This document shows positions 33,620 to 41,769 of a stretch of 64,000 nucleotides of DNA, in pieces; within the stretch, counting starts at the first letter, position 1; each line of letters opens with the position of its first letter. The stretch comes from Chloroflexota bacterium. Its GTDB lineage: Bacteria; Chloroflexota; Dehalococcoidia; DSTF01; RBG-16-68-14. The stretch covers positions 141,384 to 205,383 of the forward strand of contig JAJCYW010000004.1 of NCBI GenBank assembly GCA_029262675.1, written 5' to 3'. Below the pieces are notes generated by a model. It searched no databases. It worked only from the letters and a program-made list of their open reading frames with translations, and was not told the DNA's origin. The position numbers and the translations under genes were made by a program.

Positions 33620-33841
33620 ATGCCAGTAGCCGAGAGAGGGGCCCTATTCGTCGGCAGTTGTCTGGTGCTAGGTCTGGGGCTCTTTTTCTGCGCCTGGGGT
33701 TACTATGCCGCCGGGGCAATCCACGAAATCTACCGCAATCCGGTATTGGACGCCATTGGCTTGCGCTCCCTGGCGGTATTGGCCGGCTTGCTCGCGGTGG
33801 CGGTGGGTGCCTATGGGGCATGGGTCGCGATGCCGCTGTGA
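33620..33841 (+). CDS. Small two-helix membrane protein
   Basis: 73 aa with two hydrophobic helices (GALFVGSCLVLGLGLFFCAWGYYAAG and RSLAVLAGLLAVAVGAYGAWVAM) joined by a short polar loop. ATG 33620 is preceded by GTGAGGT. It stands 37 bases before the pentaheme cytochrome on the same strand, so it may be a small subunit of the membrane complex formed with the cytochrome b at 34626. No family recognised. The 150 bases before it hold no gene. Confidence 0.6.
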   Translation: MPVAERGALFVGSCLVLGLGLFFCAWGYYAAGAIHEIYRNPVLDAIGLRSLAVLAGLLAVAVGAYGAWVAMPL

Positions 33842-33877
33842 TGGCGTCAAACATCGTAGAAGGGAGGTGCTCAGTCC

Positions 33878-34642
33878 ATGCCAGGGAGGCACAGGCGATG
33901 GGTCCGCCCAGCTCTGGTCCTCGTGGCCATCGGGTGGCTTGTTAGCGTGCTGTCCGCCGGATGTGCCGGTGAGAGACCTGCAGAGATTGAGCCACTCGCG
34001 ACACCTGTCCCTCTTGGCAGCTACCCTTCCCCAAAGGGCCTCTGCCTGCTCTGCCACAGTCAACCCGGCCTGACCGTCAAGGTGGCCGGCGAACAGGAAC
34101 GTCCGCTCGACGCCGTTGACCCCCAAGTACTTGACGCCTCGGCGCACAGACTGCTGCTCTGTGTGGAATGCCACCCAGCTCAGTCTGCCATGCCGCACGT
34201 TGAACTGAGCCCTCAGAGGCCGCAGGGCCCGAACGCCGCGACTTTATGTCCGGCTTGCCACTTCGAGCCGTATGAGCTCTACCTCGATAGCGTGCACGGT
34301 ACCTTGGTCAAGTTGGGGGACGAACGCGGCCCCTCCTGCCGCGATTGCCACGGAATCCACGATGTCCAACCTGTAGAGGAGTGGGTTACGAGTGAACGAG
34401 TGCAAGTCTGCGCCGGCTGTCACGCCGGGGCGAGCCCTGCATTCCTCGGCGCACCCGTGGGCCACGAAGAACCGTCGCTTCGACACCTCCCCGTGGCCTT
34501 CTTGGCCGAGAACATGCTGGTCATCCTCACCTCCGTGGTCCTCGCCACCGGGATCATATTCGTAGAGCTGAGCGCGCTACGCTGGCTGTTCCGTCGTTGG
34601 CGGACCTCAGTCAGGAGGAGAAGCGATGACGACCGGCGCTAA
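33878..34642 (+). CDS. Pentaheme c-type cytochrome, membrane anchored at both ends
   Basis: 254 aa. The N-terminus is a lipoprotein-type signal (LVLVAIGWLVSVLSAGC, lipobox Cys). Five CXXCH motifs follow: CLLCH, CVECH, CPACH, CRDCH and CAGCH. A C-terminal membrane helix (NMLVILTSVVLATGIIFVELSAL) and a basic tail place the hemes outside. Possible distal His ligands include DSVHGTLVKLGDE and CHGIHDVQP, a pattern seen in NapC/NrfB-like and tetraheme families. ATG 33878 follows GGGAGGTG. It overlaps the cytochrome b gene by 17 bases, so the two probably form a quinol-linked pair. Confidence 0.92.
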   Translation: MPGRHRRWVRPALVLVAIGWLVSVLSAGCAGERPAEIEPLATPVPLGSYPSPKGLCLLCHSQPGLTVKVAGEQERPLDAVDPQVLDASAHRLLLCVECHPAQSAMPHVELSPQRPQGPNAATLCPACHFEPYELYLDSVHGTLVKLGDERGPSCRDCHGIHDVQPVEEWVTSERVQVCAGCHAGASPAFLGAPVGHEEPSLRHLPVAFLAENMLVILTSVVLATGIIFVELSALRWLFRRWRTSVRRRSDDDRR

Positions 34643-35504
34643 GGTCCGCTCGCAGGAACGGGCCAGGCCGCCGACGGAGCAGCGGCCGGCCGCCAGTGAA
34701 CGCTATGTGGTCCGTTTTGATGGCCACCAGAGGCTGCAGCACTTCCTTATGATGAGCAGCTTCATCGTCCTGGCCCTCACGGGGCTGCCACAAAAGTTCA
34801 GCGGTCTGGCCATCAGCCAGTGGTGGGTGAGCAGCCTGGGCGGCCTGGAAGCGGTGCGGACCGTCCATCGCGCCGTTGGCATTGTTATGCTCGCGGACTG
34901 TGTCTACCACGTCGCCTACCTCTTCTACCAGATCGCCGTTCGGCGGCGTTTTGGTGCTCTGCGCATGATCCCCGCACCCAAGGACCTACAGGACGTATCT
35001 CAGACGATTCTCTATTTCCTGGGCTTGGCCGGAGAAAAGCCCAAGTTCGACAGGTTCAGCTACCTGGAGAAGTTCGACTACTGGGCAGTGTTTTGGGGAA
35101 TCGCCGTGATTGGCGGTTCGGGACTGGTGCTCATGTTTCCGGTCCGGACCACTGACTTCCTGCCGGGCCAGACGATAGCGATCGCCCTTGCCATGCACAG
35201 TGACGAGGCGTTGCTGGCCGTTGGCTGGATCCTCATCGTGCACATGTTCAACGCACACTTGGCGCCCTGGATCTTCCCATTCGACCCGACAATCTTCACC
35301 GGCAGGGTACGCGTCGAACGGTACGCGGAGGAGCATCCCCTGGAGTGGGCCCAGATAGCGCCGGCCGATCCTTCCTCCGCGGCTGCAGAGGAGCATTCCC
35401 TGAAGGGGGCCCAGATCGCCTCGGCCGATCCTTCTCCTGAGGCCGGTTTCGAGCCACGCTTCCGCTCGCCCGAAGACCGCAGCAATAAACGAGGCCCGCC
35501 GTGA
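34626..35504 (+). CDS. Cytochrome b (b561/FdhI-like) membrane subunit
   Basis: 292 aa. Four helices with His at the expected places (FDGHQRLQHFLMMSSFIVLALTG, then VHRAVGIVMLADCVYHVAYLFY, a third near residues 155-175 and LAMHSDEALLAVGWILIVHMFNAHL), as in diheme cytochromes b of formate dehydrogenases and Ni-Fe hydrogenases. It would exchange electrons between quinone and the multiheme partners on either side. The C-terminal tail carries a perfect-length 20-residue tandem duplication (EEHPLEWAQIAPADPS and EEHSLKGAQIASADPS) from a 60-bp repeat. The gene overlaps the pentaheme gene before it and the dodecaheme gene after it (GTGA). Confidence 0.88.
   Translation: MTTGAKVRSQERARPPTEQRPAASERYVVRFDGHQRLQHFLMMSSFIVLALTGLPQKFSGLAISQWWVSSLGGLEAVRTVHRAVGIVMLADCVYHVAYLFYQIAVRRRFGALRMIPAPKDLQDVSQTILYFLGLAGEKPKFDRFSYLEKFDYWAVFWGIAVIGGSGLVLMFPVRTTDFLPGQTIAIALAMHSDEALLAVGWILIVHMFNAHLAPWIFPFDPTIFTGRVRVERYAEEHPLEWAQIAPADPSSAAAEEHSLKGAQIASADPSPEAGFEPRFRSPEDRSNKRGPP
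35325..35444 (+). repeat. 60-bp tandem duplication in the cytochrome b tail
   Basis: Units 35325-35384 and 35385-35444 both start GC(G/A)GAGGAGCAT(C/T)CCCTG and keep the reading frame, adding 20 residues. They differ at several positions, so the duplication is not brand-new. Confidence 0.85.
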
Positions 35505-36643
35505 AGAACATGCTGGACCGTATACGGTGGACGAAAGTGGGGCCATGGGCACTGGTGCTGCTGGGGGTCATCTCTCTGCTGGCGACGTGGCTCCTGTGGT
35601 CCGCGAATACCACAACCCGTACCCTTGTCTTCAGAGCCACCGCTACGCCCGCAGCCACGGAAGTCGCCACGACCCAGCCCCGGTATCAGTCCAACCATGA
35701 GGGCAACGCCGAGCCCGAGGCCGCTGACTTGGCACACCGCCAGACGGTGCTCGAACGCTTCTCATGCCGCGATTGCCATGGGGTGGGAAAGGGATGGCTG
35801 ATGCCCGACGACCACTCGACCATGGCGGAGGAGGGGTGCCAGGAATGCCATGTAGCCGCGCCCGAGCCGCTACCTATCTCGTTGCACCAGAACATGGAAC
35901 AGGGGGCGGAAGAGCCGTGCGGCGCCTGCCATTTCGACCAGGTGGGGCTCGCCTCGGTCACGACCGACGCAGCTAGGCTCCCCTCCGCAGCTTCTTCAGC
36001 GCCGGCGGGCTGCAATTCGTGTCACGGCGGCAGCGCCGAAGACCTGCTGCCAAGTAGCCACGCAGAGCGCTCTCAGGCCCTCTCCACCTGCATCGTCTGC
36101 CACGAGACGCAACCATTGGACTCGCCGGCGGTTCCCCACCGCGTCGAAGGATGGGAGCGGTGCGACTTCTGCCACGGGGAACAGCGCTTGACGCCCTTGA
36201 CCGGGGCCCATGAGGGCGATGTCGGCGGACAATGCCTCTTCTGCCACTCTGTGACTCAGTTGCCGCCGACGACGCACAGGAATATGGTCTTCGTCGCCCA
36301 CGACGAGGGAGGATGCATGACCTGCCATGCCGAAGACGCGCTGGCACCTCTTCAAGACAGCCACGTCGACCGTGCAGAGCCGCTGTGTGCGCTCTGCCAC
36401 AACCCGGACGACGAAGAGGAGGCGCCACCGATTGCTCCTCACCCGCTGGCCCGTACCACCTGCAAGAGCTGCCATTCCGCCAGTCTGGTTGGCACTCTGC
36501 CGCTCGACCATACTGACCGAGGCGAGGACACGTGTAACGTCTGCCACGACGAGCATCCCGGAGGACCGCCAACGATACCGCACGCTATCGACAACCGCGC
36601 CGACTGCACGGATTGCCACCAGCCATCCGGGCCGCAACCGTGA
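35501..36643 (+). CDS. Membrane-anchored dodecaheme c-type cytochrome
   Basis: 380 aa. One N-terminal helix (VGPWALVLLGVISLLATWLLW) with no cleavage site, a Thr/Pro/Ala stalk, then twelve CXXCH motifs: CRDCH, CQECH, CGACH, CNSCH, CIVCH, CDFCH, CLFCH, CMTCH, CALCH, CKSCH, CNVCH and CTDCH. Motifs fall about 20-35 residues apart, with a recurring (L/P)xxH between them (DDHSTMAEEGC, SSHAERSQ, DSHVDRAEPLC, LDHTDRGEDTC), a regular repeat likely giving bis-His hemes in a wire-like chain. Start GTG 35501 overlaps the cytochrome b stop. It is the largest heme array in the window and a candidate long-range conduit. Confidence 0.93.
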   Translation: MKNMLDRIRWTKVGPWALVLLGVISLLATWLLWSANTTTRTLVFRATATPAATEVATTQPRYQSNHEGNAEPEAADLAHRQTVLERFSCRDCHGVGKGWLMPDDHSTMAEEGCQECHVAAPEPLPISLHQNMEQGAEEPCGACHFDQVGLASVTTDAARLPSAASSAPAGCNSCHGGSAEDLLPSSHAERSQALSTCIVCHETQPLDSPAVPHRVEGWERCDFCHGEQRLTPLTGAHEGDVGGQCLFCHSVTQLPPTTHRNMVFVAHDEGGCMTCHAEDALAPLQDSHVDRAEPLCALCHNPDDEEEAPPIAPHPLARTTCKSCHSASLVGTLPLDHTDRGEDTCNVCHDEHPGGPPTIPHAIDNRADCTDCHQPSGPQP

Positions 36644-36721
36644 GCTAGCGAGCGGTTCTGCGGTCGCCGCCACTCGGGACCTCACTGCGATGAGCGCCGT
36701 CAGGAAAGCACGGCGTGACGA

Positions 36722-36931
36722 TCATGCCATGAGCCGCGGAGGCTTCGTCATGATCGGCGCAGGCTGGCGCTGGGCTTTGGCCCGAAGGCAGGCTCGCCGC
36801 GCGACCGGGCGATCAGCATCCGCGACCCAACATGCGTCATCTGTTTCTTCGAACAGGAGCAAAGCGACAAGCCCCGCCGCGATCGCGCCGTAGCCTAGCG
36901 GCCCAGGCGGCGCATCGACAGCAACCTTCAC
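36722..36931 (-). CDS. Possible small membrane protein
   Basis: A 69-residue reverse-strand frame starts at GTG 36931, overlapping the stop of the NapC-like gene as GTGA. It has one hydrophobic stretch (GYGAIAAGLVALLLFEETDD) followed by a basic tail. The overlap and helix argue for a real coupled gene; the Arg/Pro/Ala-rich end argues against. No homologous family recognised. The rest of 36644-36927 is the gap between convergent genes. Confidence 0.3.
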   Translation of the reverse strand: MKVAVDAPPGPLGYGAIAAGLVALLLFEETDDACWVADADRPVARRACLRAKAQRQPAPIMTKPPRLMA

Positions 36932-38457
36932 TCGATGGGCAGGGGCCGTTCCAGCTCGTCGAGAGGGACGGAAACGTGACAGTAGCTACAGGCAGGCTCG
37001 TCGAGTGGATCGCCGCCGAGTCGCTCCTCGCCCTTATCGCCCAGGTCGTGACACGTGAGGCACTGGCCGCCGCCCAAGCCTCCTTCCAACTGCCGGCCGG
37101 TTTCGACATTGACCAACTTGGCGTGACAGCGGAAGCAGCCCGTATTGAACTCCCCCTCCGAAATCGGGTGCCCACGGTTGTCCGGGTACGTGAGCCAGCT
37201 CGTCCTCATGTGCGGATAGAGCACTAATTCAGATATGTGCTCTAGCTCATCGATCGCCTCTCGGATGGATGCCTGCTTGGACGCCGCGATTTCGGGATAG
37301 TTGACGTTATAGAAATCCTCCAACTGCTCGAACCAGCCGTCCTGACTCCAGCGAGCAGCCAATTCTTCAGCACTATTCGGGACAGAGCCGTAGACACCCA
37401 GCAACTCTAGGGCCTCCCGCTTGAGGTACGGTAGGTCGGAATCCAGACGACCGGCGAGGAACGCTTCGTCTATTAGGTCGCCGGGAGGCGGGATCCTGTG
37501 CGCTGCCCGATTGTGGCAGTCAATGCAGTCCATGAGCCGCTCTTCCTCCAGAGGCTCTCGCAGTGACAGGTCTGGGTTCACCCACTCTTCGGTGCCGTCA
37601 GGCTTTACCACCTTGGCCGATGCAATGACCTGGCGCTCGCTGTCGGCCGAGCGGTACCAGAGCTCCGCGGACGTGTGCCAGTGAACGCCGCCGGCCTCCT
37701 CCAAGTAGCTGCCGCCAGTGCCCACTCGGAATGCCAAGGCGCGGGCGTGGACCGTATTCTCCTCGTCAGGGACAACGGAGCGATACACTTTGAGAAAGAG
37801 GCCGTACGCCTTCTCGCGCCAGTGACACCCCTCACAGGTGGCGCGGGCCGGACGCAGATTCTCGATGGGGGCCGGTATCGGCCGGGGGTAGGACCCGGAG
37901 AGGACGGCGACGACCTGGCGCAGGCCGGACAGCTTCGCCTGTGCGTACCAACTGGCGCCCGGTCCAATGTGACATTGCGTGCACTCTACCTCGGCGTGCG
38001 CGGAGCGCTTGTAGGGCTCGTACTGGGGTTCCATAACCGCGTGGCACATGCCCCCGCAGAACGTCGGCGAATCCATGAAGTGCGCAGCGCGGAAGCCCCC
38101 AGCAGCCACCAGAGCCGTGAATACTAAGGTGAGCATGGCGAACGCTGCAAGCCCGATCAGGTGGCGTGCGTTGCCGAAGTCCAGCTTTAAGGCCACCGGT
38201 ATCCGCTCGCCGCGACGGGCAGCAGCGGCCTGTCGGCGTCTCTCCCAAAGCATGCCCGCCGGAATCAATATGAGGCCCAAGGCGAACAGCGATGGTACTC
38301 CGGTCCAGACCAGCATGCCGAGGTAGGGGTTGGTTTCCACCTGAAAGATCTGCGTCCCGAGGAGGAAGATCAGAGCAAAATTGCCCGTCGCGGCGAGCGC
38401 TGCCCCCAAGAAGGTGATGGGGTTCAGGGCGACGTGCCGCGTCCTGGGCGAGTTCAC
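36928..38457 (-). CDS. NapC/NrfH-like multiheme membrane cytochrome
   Basis: 509 aa. Three helices lie in the first 130 residues (PITFLGAALAATGNFALIFLLG, GVPSLFALGLILIPAGMLW and LIGLAAFAMLTLVFTALVAAGG). The heme region opens with CGGMCH (CX3CH) in DSPTFCGGMCHAVMEPQYEP, followed by SAHAEVECTQCHIGPG, typical of the NapC/NirT/NrfH quinol dehydrogenase fold. Five further CXXCH (CEGCH, CIDCH, CFRCH, CLTCH, CSYCH) follow. It would take electrons from menaquinol. Total: six CXXCH plus one CX3CH. GTG 38457 follows GGAGGG. It is convergent with the dodecaheme gene and divergent from the YwiC-like gene. Much longer than NrfH (about 160 aa). Confidence 0.9.
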   Translation of the reverse strand: MNSPRTRHVALNPITFLGAALAATGNFALIFLLGTQIFQVETNPYLGMLVWTGVPSLFALGLILIPAGMLWERRRQAAAARRGERIPVALKLDFGNARHLIGLAAFAMLTLVFTALVAAGGFRAAHFMDSPTFCGGMCHAVMEPQYEPYKRSAHAEVECTQCHIGPGASWYAQAKLSGLRQVVAVLSGSYPRPIPAPIENLRPARATCEGCHWREKAYGLFLKVYRSVVPDEENTVHARALAFRVGTGGSYLEEAGGVHWHTSAELWYRSADSERQVIASAKVVKPDGTEEWVNPDLSLREPLEEERLMDCIDCHNRAAHRIPPPGDLIDEAFLAGRLDSDLPYLKREALELLGVYGSVPNSAEELAARWSQDGWFEQLEDFYNVNYPEIAASKQASIREAIDELEHISELVLYPHMRTSWLTYPDNRGHPISEGEFNTGCFRCHAKLVNVETGRQLEGGLGGGQCLTCHDLGDKGEERLGGDPLDEPACSYCHVSVPLDELERPLPIE

Positions 38458-38805
38458 AGCGCCCTCCGGTCTAGTGGGACAATAAATGGCCTCCCTGGCC
38501 GGCCAGGCGCATTAGTGAGAGCGAACTGACAAACAGCGCCAATAGCACGCCAGCCCGGCAGATACGACACAATGTCACCTCGATTCTAGATTAGTGGAGC
38601 CTGCGTCTGAAGCCACGTACCATTCGGTAGATTTCCGTACGGCAAGTTGGCATAGGCATGAATGTACCGACCGAGGGCGCTTTGAACGGAAGTGACGCCA
38701 GGGCTCTGCGCGGAAGGAACCGGAGAACCGCCTGCGACATGGCGCCGACGAATTTCGTGCCGCCCCTGGACTCACAAGCTGCTGTACGATACTCCTGAAG
38801 CTGCC
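38458..38805. other. Divergent intergenic region
   Basis: 348 bp between the reverse-strand NapC-like gene and the forward YwiC-like gene. It should contain both promoters. TACGATACT near 38784-38792 is a possible -10 element for the forward gene. No repeat, tRNA or convincing small gene is visible; the open frame upstream of ATG 38806 has no hydrophobic or conserved features. Confidence 0.4.
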
Positions 38806-39636
38806 ATGACCAGCGACGTTCCCGCCGTTCCGCTACACACGGCCGTACGGCGAGCACTTCGGCCGCCGCTGCCGAAGGAGCATGGCACGTGGGCATGGCT
38901 GCTTCTTCCCGCTCTCATAGGCCTTCTCGCTATCGGCTGGCCCAGCGCACCTGCCTGGCTTGTCTTCGGTAGTGCCGTGTTTGGCTTTCTGCTGCGGGCG
39001 GCCATGGACGGTTGGAGGGCCAGCCAGCCGCGGCGGCACCAGTATCTGGTGTGGGCCGTGGTATTCGGGATCGGTCTCCATCTGATGATCGTCCCGCCAG
39101 TCACACACTGGCACCGTTGGGTGCTACTCCCCCTAGGCGCCGGTATAGGTATCGGTCCTCTCTCTGTGCAGACCGTTCGCTGGCTCCGCATACAGAGGCG
39201 CGTGCTCGGTGAGGCCGTCGTCGTCGCGTCGCTGTCGCTACTGGCCCCGGCCGTCGCATACGCCGGCACAGGGGAGTTCGATAGGTGGACAGGGTTCCTC
39301 TGGTTGCCGGCGGCGCTCTATCTCTGGGGCAGCATCACCTTCGTGAGGATGTCCCTGGCGCCCGACACATCGAGAGCGACCCGTATGCGGCAGGAGCGCC
39401 GGCGAACAGCTGCGCTCTACCACGCAGGCCTGCCTGTAGCTCTCGCGGCCTCTGTCGCTGGCGGCGCCATTCCCGCTCTGGTCACCCTGGCGTACATACC
39501 GATGATGGCGAAAGCGGCGTACGCCCTGTGGTGCAACGCGCCAGCGGATTCTGTTCAGAAACTCGGAATCTGGGAGGCGATCCACGCCGCTGCGTTCGCT
39601 GCCCTGCTCATCACCTTGTACCGCCTGGCGGGGTGA
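38806..39636 (+). CDS. YwiC-like integral membrane protein
   Basis: 276 aa with about eight membrane helices. PLPKEHGTWAWLLLPALIGL is the diagnostic opening of the YwiC-like family, whose function is unknown; the family is often found near respiratory or nitrate-related genes. ATG 38806 is chosen because it begins the compact family N-terminus, although the frame extends 114 bases upstream. Its placement inside an island of cytochromes suggests a role in quinone or heme chemistry: the overall layout, with Arg/Asp-rich cytoplasmic loops such as GDAxxDxxRASQ-like WRASQPRRHQ, is loosely like UbiA-type proteins. That last point is speculation. Confidence 0.8.
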   Translation: MTSDVPAVPLHTAVRRALRPPLPKEHGTWAWLLLPALIGLLAIGWPSAPAWLVFGSAVFGFLLRAAMDGWRASQPRRHQYLVWAVVFGIGLHLMIVPPVTHWHRWVLLPLGAGIGIGPLSVQTVRWLRIQRRVLGEAVVVASLSLLAPAVAYAGTGEFDRWTGFLWLPAALYLWGSITFVRMSLAPDTSRATRMRQERRRTAALYHAGLPVALAASVAGGAIPALVTLAYIPMMAKAAYALWCNAPADSVQKLGIWEAIHAAAFAALLITLYRLAG

Positions 39637-39965
39637 GAGCGAGCCCAGTCGCACCAATTGGGCTATACGGCCTTCGGTGCCGGCGCGGTACCAACACGAA
39701 GCCCCCGTCACCCCCAGTCGTCGCGGCCACTTGAGGTGATGATGGCAGTGCTGCCCCGCCCGGAAGCCAATCTTGGCCCAATGTCGTGCGAGGTGTACTG
39801 GTAGAGGGAGCGGGGGTACAACGAATGGGCGGAAACACACCGCCCAGGAGAACACCAATCAACGGAGGAACATCAGATCGGCCTCGCCCAGAGGCCTCAG
39901 GTTACTCGAGATCTGCGGGCGGCCGGGCGCAACCGAACGGACCTGCTGCCGCAGACGTCCGCCTG
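39637..39965. other. Gap between convergent genes
   Basis: 329 bp between the ends of the YwiC-like and NHL genes. On the reverse strand, 39650-39690 reads GTATAGCCCAATTGGTGCGACTGG, which faintly resembles a tRNA D-arm, but no complete tRNA can be folded and I do not call one. No terminator hairpin stands out. Confidence 0.35.
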
Positions 39966-41054
39966 TTAGCCGCTCTCGTCGACTACGTCCACCTCCGGCG
40001 GAGACGGGCCAAACAGCTCCAGCGTGACAAGTCCAACGAAGCGGTCCATCACGTACAGCCTGGTTCCGGCGAGCGACAATCCGGCCGGTGCCCGAAACAG
40101 CGAGGTAGAGGCCGGGTCTGCCGGATCTTGGCGGCCGATGAAGCCCAGGTATCCCCCGTCGGCGGCGAATACCTGGACTGCGGTCATGAGGCCATCGCTG
40201 ACGAAGACGCGACCCTCTTCGTCCACGGCCACCCCCTTGGGGCGCGACAGCGTACCTGTCGTGTCCCCCAACCGTCCGAACTCGGCGACGAAGGCGCCAC
40301 CCCGGGACAGCTTCACCACGCGTCCATTCAGAGTGTCCACGACGTAGATACTACCCGCCTCGTCGATTGCCAGGGCGCCGGGCACGTTGAATCCCTCGGA
40401 GCCTCCCGCGCGTGTTCCGGTTCCTGCTGACCATACAACGCCACCGTTTTCGTCCAACCGAACCACGCGATGGTTATCGGCATCCGACACGACGATGCCG
40501 CCATCTGAGGCAACAGCCACTCCGATGGGTCGTGGTGCTTGTTCGTCGGCGGCGATGGGTCGCAGCGAGAGGACTTTCTGCAAGCGTCCTGATAGGTCTA
40601 GCACTAGTATCTCCGCGGACAAGGAGTTGGCGACGAAGAGGCGACTGCCATCGCTGGCGATGGCCATCGGGTGCTGCACGTCCTGCCCTGCGTAAGAGTC
40701 GCTGTCGAATGAAGCGAGGACGCGACCACTTTCGTTCAACTTCAGGATGCGGCCGTTTCCCGCATCGACGACAAAGAACGCGTCTCCTACGACCGCGACG
40801 GCGGCTGGCAGTGCCCACTGCTGTTCGACCGGCTGTTCAAGCACGCCGACCAGTGACGAAGGGTAGACGCGCTGGGAGACGCCAGACATGTGCTCGGCAG
40901 CCGTGTCTTCTTCTGCAGTCTCACCCGGCAGGATCAAGGCGCCGATAGCTAGGCCGATCACGACCGCCAATGATGCTCCCAAGAGCAGCTTCAACCCAAG
41001 GTGACTCTCGGTCGGCTGGCTCCCGGCCATCGGTCCTCGCGAAACGCCTTCCAT
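39966..41054 (-). CDS. Membrane-anchored NHL-repeat beta-propeller
   Basis: 362 aa. An N-terminal helix (LKLLLGASLAVVIGLAIGALIL) anchors a propeller of about six NHL blades, for example AVAVVGDAFFVVDAGNGRIL, GVAVASDGGIVVSDADNHRV, ALAIDEAGSIYVVDTLNGRV and GVAVDEEGRVFVSDGLMTAV. It is the last gene of the reverse-strand ferredoxin/NrfD module and mirrors the NHL protein at 21410. A protein-protein or cofactor-organising role outside the membrane is inferred from the fold. No heme motif is present. It starts ten bases after the hexaheme gene. Confidence 0.88.
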   Translation of the reverse strand: MEGVSRGPMAGSQPTESHLGLKLLLGASLAVVIGLAIGALILPGETAEEDTAAEHMSGVSQRVYPSSLVGVLEQPVEQQWALPAAVAVVGDAFFVVDAGNGRILKLNESGRVLASFDSDSYAGQDVQHPMAIASDGSRLFVANSLSAEILVLDLSGRLQKVLSLRPIAADEQAPRPIGVAVASDGGIVVSDADNHRVVRLDENGGVVWSAGTGTRAGGSEGFNVPGALAIDEAGSIYVVDTLNGRVVKLSRGGAFVAEFGRLGDTTGTLSRPKGVAVDEEGRVFVSDGLMTAVQVFAADGGYLGFIGRQDPADPASTSLFRAPAGLSLAGTRLYVMDRFVGLVTLELFGPSPPEVDVVDESG

Positions 41055-41063
41055 TATTCTTGG

Positions 41064-41768
41064 CTACTCCCTCCCCCAGCCGAAGTGGCAGTTCAGGCAG
41101 AGAGGCAGAAAGGCCTCGTGCGATGACTCGAAGGGCATCGAGTTGAACTCCGTGCCTGGCACGCCCCCGTGCGTGGCGTGGCAGCTCAGGCACTTAACGA
41201 AGGTGCCTGGTGCGGTCCCCTCCGAGTTCCATAAGCGGGTGCCGCTGAAGTCGCCGTGGTCGGGGTCCCACGTGCCGTCCTCGGGCTCCACGCCTGTCGC
41301 ACGGGCGTCCACGTCCACCGGATGGTCGTCCGGTCCGGCATCCTGGTGGCAGCTCCGGCAGAAGTTGGCATTGCCGGCCACCTTGACGAACCTGTTGTTG
41401 TCGGCTCCGTGTGGATCGTGACACAGGTCGCAGTCCTGGCCCCGGACGCCCGAATCTGTCACGTGCATCGTTCGGTCCGTGCTGAAGGCATACATTCCTT
41501 CCCAGGTAACCGTCCCGTCGTGGCAACTGAAGCATAGGGTCTTCATGCCAGCCAGCGGGCCGCCTGCACTGGGGTCGCGTGCCCAGAGAATCTCGCCGCC
41601 GTCCTCCCGCGGCAGGTGACAGTACACGCAGGGCGAATCTCCAGGCGCCGCCAGATCGTGCGGCGTCCCATGTACGTCCTCCGATTCGCCTAGGACGCGT
41701 TCCGCGCCGACGGTCACCACTAAGACGACGGCCACGAGGGCGAGCACCCAGACTGCGCTTCTCATCAT
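41064..41768 (-). CDS. Hexaheme c-type cytochrome
   Basis: 234 aa. ATG 41768 (or 41765) begins right after the nrfD stop and heads the signal or anchor helix (AVWVLALVAVVLVVTVGAERVL); the longer open frame upstream overlaps nrfD and is not used. Six CXXCH: CVYCH, CFSCH, CDLCH, CRSCH, CLSCH and CLNCH, with HVTDSG and DPHGADN supplying further His. CLSCHATHGGVPG and CDLCHDPHGADNN are typical doubled-CXXCH-type motifs. It probably accepts electrons from the ferredoxin/NrfD pair at the outer face. Confidence 0.92.
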   Translation of the reverse strand: MMRSAVWVLALVAVVLVVTVGAERVLGESEDVHGTPHDLAAPGDSPCVYCHLPREDGGEILWARDPSAGGPLAGMKTLCFSCHDGTVTWEGMYAFSTDRTMHVTDSGVRGQDCDLCHDPHGADNNRFVKVAGNANFCRSCHQDAGPDDHPVDVDARATGVEPEDGTWDPDHGDFSGTRLWNSEGTAPGTFVKCLSCHATHGGVPGTEFNSMPFESSHEAFLPLCLNCHFGWGRE

Positions 41769-41769
41769 C

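Noticed and set aside
39645..39700. Reverse-strand sequence resembling a tRNA 5' half
   Set aside because: Only a D-arm-like stretch matches and no anticodon or T-arm can be folded.
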